A stretch of 64,000 nt of DNA from Ophiosphaerella korrae. Lineage: Eukaryota > Ascomycota > Dothideomycetes > Pleosporales > Phaeosphaeriaceae. The translations under genes were made by a program, and so were the position numbers. Each line of letters starts with the position of its first letter. The stretch's first letter is position 1. Under the pieces are notes generated by a model, which did no database searches, was not told the DNA's origin, and saw nothing but the letters and a program-made list of their open reading frames with translations. Location: positions 35,784 through 99,783 of the forward strand of contig JALNQF010000161.1 in assembly GCA_028456385.1 (NCBI GenBank), read 5' to 3'. Shown here one piece after another: positions 59,625 to 64,000 of this stretch.

Positions 59625-61267
59625 ATTCATGGAATTTCTTAACTCAATGGACGCGTGAGTCGACTTGCATCCGTAGATGTTAATCAAGGCACTTGGTATT
59701 CATGTGGCATACCTTGAACGGGTATTTGGTTACGCGTAATGGTTTTATGTATGGCTTACGGGCCAGGACCTGCAGCTACTTTTCATTTCATATGATTTTG
59801 CGATATACCCCTTCGTCTATAGGCTATTTTCGTTAGCATCAATGCATATGACCCGGAACTTACGCCACGCTTTTTCGAAGTTAATGATTGTGATACTACA
59901 TCCACGATCGAAAAATAAAGTTTCGTGCCAGGAAGATGAGTATGGAATTGACGTTATTAATACAATTAACCACCGAGGCATTGCGAGCAGATTTATGCAT
60001 ACTCTAGAAGCACTACTGAATCGTTCTATCGTGAAGATGAAGTGGCCTAGGGAGTACGCATTCGTTAGGCTCTATGTTGCAGATGTTTCGAGAACGACAT
60101 AATTTCTAGAATAGGTTTATGAAGTGAGAAAATAGACCTAATGTTCATAGTTCTGTGCTTTGAAATATGCAGGGCGGGTTCCACCTGCCGGGAGTGTCTT
60201 GGCTTCTTGGCGTTGAGGAAGGGTTGTCCATGGCGGACCCAAACGTTTACGATATGCAACATGCGCAACATGACGACATGCAATGCTGTGACGCCCCGAC
60301 AAGAAAACTGCGCCTTCGACGCGTCTTCGCTAATTGCTGCGGCCTTGGAAGAATATGAGATCAGCGGCTGCTCTGACATCGCACAGCACACAGCATGCTA
60401 AGTGGTAGGACGAATCACTAGTCAACTGTACATCCCTAGGTATCTTCGCGAACATTGACTCGTTCAAAATTTTTGATCTTTGATATAAAATTGATATCGC
60501 ATAAGAGATGGAACCATGAACTGCCCTGATACCAGTAGTCTACCCCTACATTCCGCGTCATACGCAACGACTACAAACGCTCCATGGCGGAGCACTAGAC
60601 AGCTAAATTCGGCGATATGTAGCCAATGAAGGCCTTCGGCAGCAACGGCAAACCTTTTATACGCCTCCAGGCTCCTAAGAAAACTTATATCTATCGTCAG
60701 GCAGACAAGGTTTCTAAACGTGCATGAGGCAGCTCGGCATTTTGTCAGCCCACTTATTTTCAAACAACAAACCACCATATTGGCTCCACGCTAGTGCTCG
60801 CCTATGACCTTTGACAGGGCTATCAAACGTTCCACAGCGACTATGAACTATGCGAAACTAGCATGACTGCTTAGTTATGGTGGTCTGACTGACGTGTGCT
60901 CCAAATCGCGTTCTCATTCGCTGCCTGGAACACCTCAGGCCTTGGACGTGATTGAAAGATGTGGATATGCTAGAATAAGCATGTAGAGGTGGTGGGAATT
61001 TTGTAGGAGGGTACTGGGCAAGGCAAAGTGGGTTACGCGGCATCCGTATGTATATGATTACTCAAAGTCACGCGAGGTAATCACATTGCTTTCAATTCTG
61101 TCTCTACATTCCGTCTCTTGTCGTTCATTTGAGTTGTTGGCTGTAGAACGGTCTTCCCCTTTTGGTAATATTTTACTCTCGCTTTTGTAATCCAACACCG
61201 CTGAGCGGCGCTTCACTCCTACGACTACGGCTACGCTTTAGTATATCGCTTTTTCAAGATCACCACC
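59625..61267. other. Intergenic
   Basis: Short frames at 59842-60102 and 60065-60401 show no recognisable domain. The last 200 nt are the cupredoxin gene promoter. Confidence 0.3.
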
Positions 61268-62012
61268 ATGAAGTCATTCTTTGCCAACGCTCTGTTTCTC
61301 ACAGGCGCTTTTGCTCTTCCACAGCCTACAAAGGAGGTAAATGGGCTTCCTGCTATCAAAGGTGCGTCTCTACATATTATCATTTGACCAAACCATACTA
61401 AGATCCCTCCAGCCCTTCCCCACCGACGCGCAAACCAAATAATCCCCGTCGTAGTCGGCGGTCAACAACTCACCTTTGTGCCCAATAGCGTCGTTGCCGC
61501 TGTCGGTGACATCGTCCAATTCCAATTCAGCAATGGCAACCACACCGTCACGCAATCCACAGCCGACCAAGCATGCCGCCCTATGGAAGGCGGCATCCAC
61601 AGCGGCGGCATCCCTTTTGAGGACGGACAAGCAGATGTTGGAACCTTCAATGTCCCCATCGCAAACACAGAGCCCATATTCCTTTACTGCGCAACCGGCC
61701 CTCATTGCCAACTGGGCCAGGTCATGATCGTCAATCCAGCAAGCCCATTGCAACTCGCCGAGTACGCGAAGAAGGCGCAAGAGACTAATGAGAGCGTCGA
61801 CGGGACGGCAGTTGCTGGTGGAGCAGCAGGAAAAATTCAATTAGCTACCGCTGCGTAGGTCTCGCTGAACTCGCGCACTCCCTGACGCAGTACTAATACA
61901 TCCGTATAGCTTCCTCCCCGCACCACCTGAGGATCCTACCGCTGCTCCACCCCCAGCAGCGGCGCCACCCGCCGAGGCGCCTGCAAATGCGACCGCAGCT
62001 ACGCACTACTGA
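61268..62012 (+). CDS. Secreted cupredoxin-domain protein
   Basis: Exons 61268..61361, 61413..61854 and 61910..62012 (introns 51 and 55 nt, phases 1 and 2) give 212 aa. The signal peptide is MKSFFANALFLTGAFA. The cupredoxin fold is visible: VVVGGQQLTFVPNSVVAAVG, FQFSNGNHTVTQS, GGIHSGGIPF, FLYCATGPHCQLGQVM. A His near HTV followed by Cys, His and Met in the last motif fits a type-1 copper site. The tail after the last intron is rich in Pro and Ala (PPPAAAPPAEAPAN). Such extracellular serine-rich or cupredoxin proteins are common in plant-associated fungi; their role is uncertain. The last intron lies just before the stop of the longer frame, so an alternative short form ending ATAA is possible. 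Confidence 0.88.
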
Positions 62013-63924
62013 GGGACACGAGACAGTTCTTCTTTAGACGAGATGGGGATCGAGGGGCTGGATTTCGTCCTCGATAGGTCTATTCTTTCGCTCTAACGCA
62101 AATGTAATATGCTTGTATACCACGTGCAGGCTTGGTCTTTGACACAACAGTAGATACCGTAGCTAGGGGGCGAATAAGGTTTATATGTTGAATTGAAGTG
62201 TTGGTACTTGCTTGAGCGTGTTTGAAGAAGGTGACTGTTCTGTGGAGGGTATGTGTGGCTGGGGTATGTCGCCAATATGCTCAGTTGATGTTCAGATAAT
62301 GATGGCATGTGCTGAATGTGATATCTATGAAATCTCAGTTTGAGCTTTGGTGCATATTCGATCCGTAGGTGATGGCTTGCTGCATGTCTAGATATGTATC
62401 GAAGCAAATATTTAGACCAAACGTAATCGTAAAATTAACCTAGTACACATTCCATTCACAACAAGGATGAAGTAGCTATGACTCGAGGCTTATCTGTGGT
62501 AGGTTACATTATCACCGTTCTTTTCTCTCGCTCTCAGCAGTTACAAAGCAGCAATTCGACCTCGAATACTGGAGCCTGTGGTACGCCCTAGAACAGTTTC
62601 GTTGTTCCAAAGTTCTTGGTTCGCTTTAAATGGGGGGGATAGGGGAACTTGCATGCTGACACACACTACAGGAAGGTCACGACTTCGAGGTGGAGAAATA
62701 GCAGTGGCGACACGGATTTCACAAAAGGCTCGAACAACAGACACCGGACTCAAGAAAGTGCGTGCTCATGACCACGCAACGCCCTTCATAGCAGAAAGCT
62801 ATTCCAGGGCTGAAGGTTATATTACTTATAGTTCTGCCCAAACTTCATCCTCAATTCCGAGCATCTCAAGTAGCGGGTTCGTTTCGAGTGCAAATGTTTT
62901 CTAAAATGTCAGGAGCGTGGTACCAGCTGGTGCGTCGAATCAGTTCCTACAGTCGCTGCTATAACTTGGGGTGTCGAAATGCCTTGTTCTTGAAGATAAA
63001 GGGAGTTTGGCAGCTCAAGCTATACTTTTGTATCAGCTTCTGGGCAGGTTACAACCCAGCAATACGCACAGATCCATGCGCGCTCTTGATTGCTAAAACT
63101 CCATCACTACCAGCCTTTTTGGTAGCATATATTTAATTTCTAAGGTTGTGTTTCAATTAATTCTCCACGGATCTCATATTCGCCATCGCCCATCAGGGTA
63201 TGGGCACGGGGAGGCAGCATGTGGGTGGCGATTTCTTCAGCCTTCAACGATCGCATCACCACCTCCTAAGTTCTGGTTAAATCAACAGCCTAATCTCCCG
63301 ATTCGGTACAACATCCGCTGCGCCAACCAGGCTGCCGACCTGGCGGGAGGGAACTGCAAGCTATAAGGCGCCACAGAAGTTCAATAGGCGCGCCATATCA
63401 ATTCCTGCATGTGTCATATTTTTTGCAAACTTTAAAATCATTTTGGGAGTGTCCATATCTGAACTACCAAGTGTGTTTATTTGTTCGTTGGCTATTACAC
63501 GCCTACTCTCACAGTGCCGAGGTAGAACTACAGCTCACGATCTTTGCATGGACAAAAGTGACAAGAGCCGATTTGCTCCAGTAAAAACTCCTAGTTCTGT
63601 ACTCTACGTCTTAAATAATATCCTTGCAACCAAATTCAAGGACAGAAGCCCAGACATGCCAGTCGCGTCGTTCATCCTCAATTCCAATCTCCAATTCCAT
63701 ATAGTACCCACACAATAACCCACGCCCAGCCCATTTTCATCCAGAGTCGCAGTCCCCTTTGCTCCCCCACCTTTCTTTTCCTACCCACTGAATCGCGCGC
63801 CAATCACCACCAAAAAGCCCATTGTCCGCGGGTCAACACATACCTACAGACCGATCGCGTTCAACTGCACAACCACATCCTTATCCAAAACACCTCACAC
63901 ATCTCCCACATTTATCGCAGGATA

Positions 63925-63926
<2 letters not shown>
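62013..63926. other. Intergenic with coding-like minus-strand traces
   Basis: The minus strand shows short stretches that look protein-like, separated by stops: EEIATHMLPPRAHTLMGDGE near 63220, LETNPLLEMLGIEDEVW near 62870, and a 70-codon frame ending at 62541. They may be pieces of one decayed gene. I cannot name the family. Confidence 0.25.

Positions 63927-64000
<74 letters not shown>
63927..64000 (+). repeat. Homopolymer run of 74 C at the window end
   Basis: The sequence is only C from 63927 to the last base. This is not a fungal telomere repeat (CCCTAA). It is most likely a sequencing or assembly artefact or a filler at a contig end. Confidence 0.9.

Noticed and set aside
63927..64000. 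Telomere
   Set aside because: Only C is present; fungal telomeres are CCCTAA-type repeats.
1..64000. tRNA and rRNA genes
   Set aside because: No A-box/B-box pair with cloverleaf potential or rRNA-like stretch was recognised by eye; a tRNAscan run would be decisive.

Overview
The window looks like genomic DNA of a filamentous ascomycete, most likely a dothideomycete (Pleosporales-like). This is inferred from short spliceosomal introns of about 45-105 nt, HET, NACHT and ankyrin families, a pogo-type transposon, and repeat relics whose stop codons are mostly of the kind made by C-to-T change (RIP, repeat-induced point mutation). I built gene models by hand by matching GT..AG introns to codon phase and family motifs. 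No database search was run.

Layout. (1) 2-2012 holds the 3' part of a fungal membrane protein. (2) About 2.0-37.5 kb is an accessory island of fungal NLR/STAND immune-type genes, alternating with RIP-decayed repeats. In order it holds: a relic 3' end of a WD40 NLR (4.8-4.94 kb); an apparently intact NACHT-ankyrin-HET fusion of 1981 aa (5780-11825, minus); a decayed pogo transposase (12.9-14.6 kb); a broken acid phosphatase and a truncated MOSC gene; a relic of TPR repeats (17.8-18.15 kb); a HeLo-like/NACHT/WD40 NLR with about ten near-identical WD repeats and two 1-nt deletions (18395-22301, minus); a frameshifted hypothetical gene; a LINE 3' end; a PNP/NB-ARC/TPR NLR with an (AG)7 frameshift (26926-30170, plus); a decayed NACHT-ankyrin gene (31376-34634, minus); and a decayed ankyrin gene (35132-37477, plus). 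Related repeats sit beside most of these loci.

(3) About 38.2-48.5 kb is a core segment: a Gea/GBF1 Sec7 ARF-GEF (1554 aa), an Anp1-family Golgi mannosyltransferase subunit (487 aa) and the exosome subunit Mtr3 (327 aa). (4) 48.97-51.67 kb is a complete four-exon HET-domain gene (840 aa). (5) 52.4-56.3 kb holds a broken 2EXR gene, AT-rich LTR-like repeats and a broken MYND-finger gene. (6) 57.98-62.0 kb holds two cell-surface genes: a GH72 beta-1,3-glucanosyltransferase (470 aa) and a secreted cupredoxin (212 aa). The window ends in a run of 74 C, probably an assembly artefact.

How the genes relate: the NLR and HET genes belong to families used in non-self recognition and programmed cell death of fungal cells. 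The most unusual is the NACHT-ankyrin-HET protein, which carries a complete HET protein at its C-terminus, the reverse of the classical HET-NACHT-WD40 order. The core genes serve the secretory pathway, glycosylation and RNA turnover, and the last two build or decorate the cell wall.
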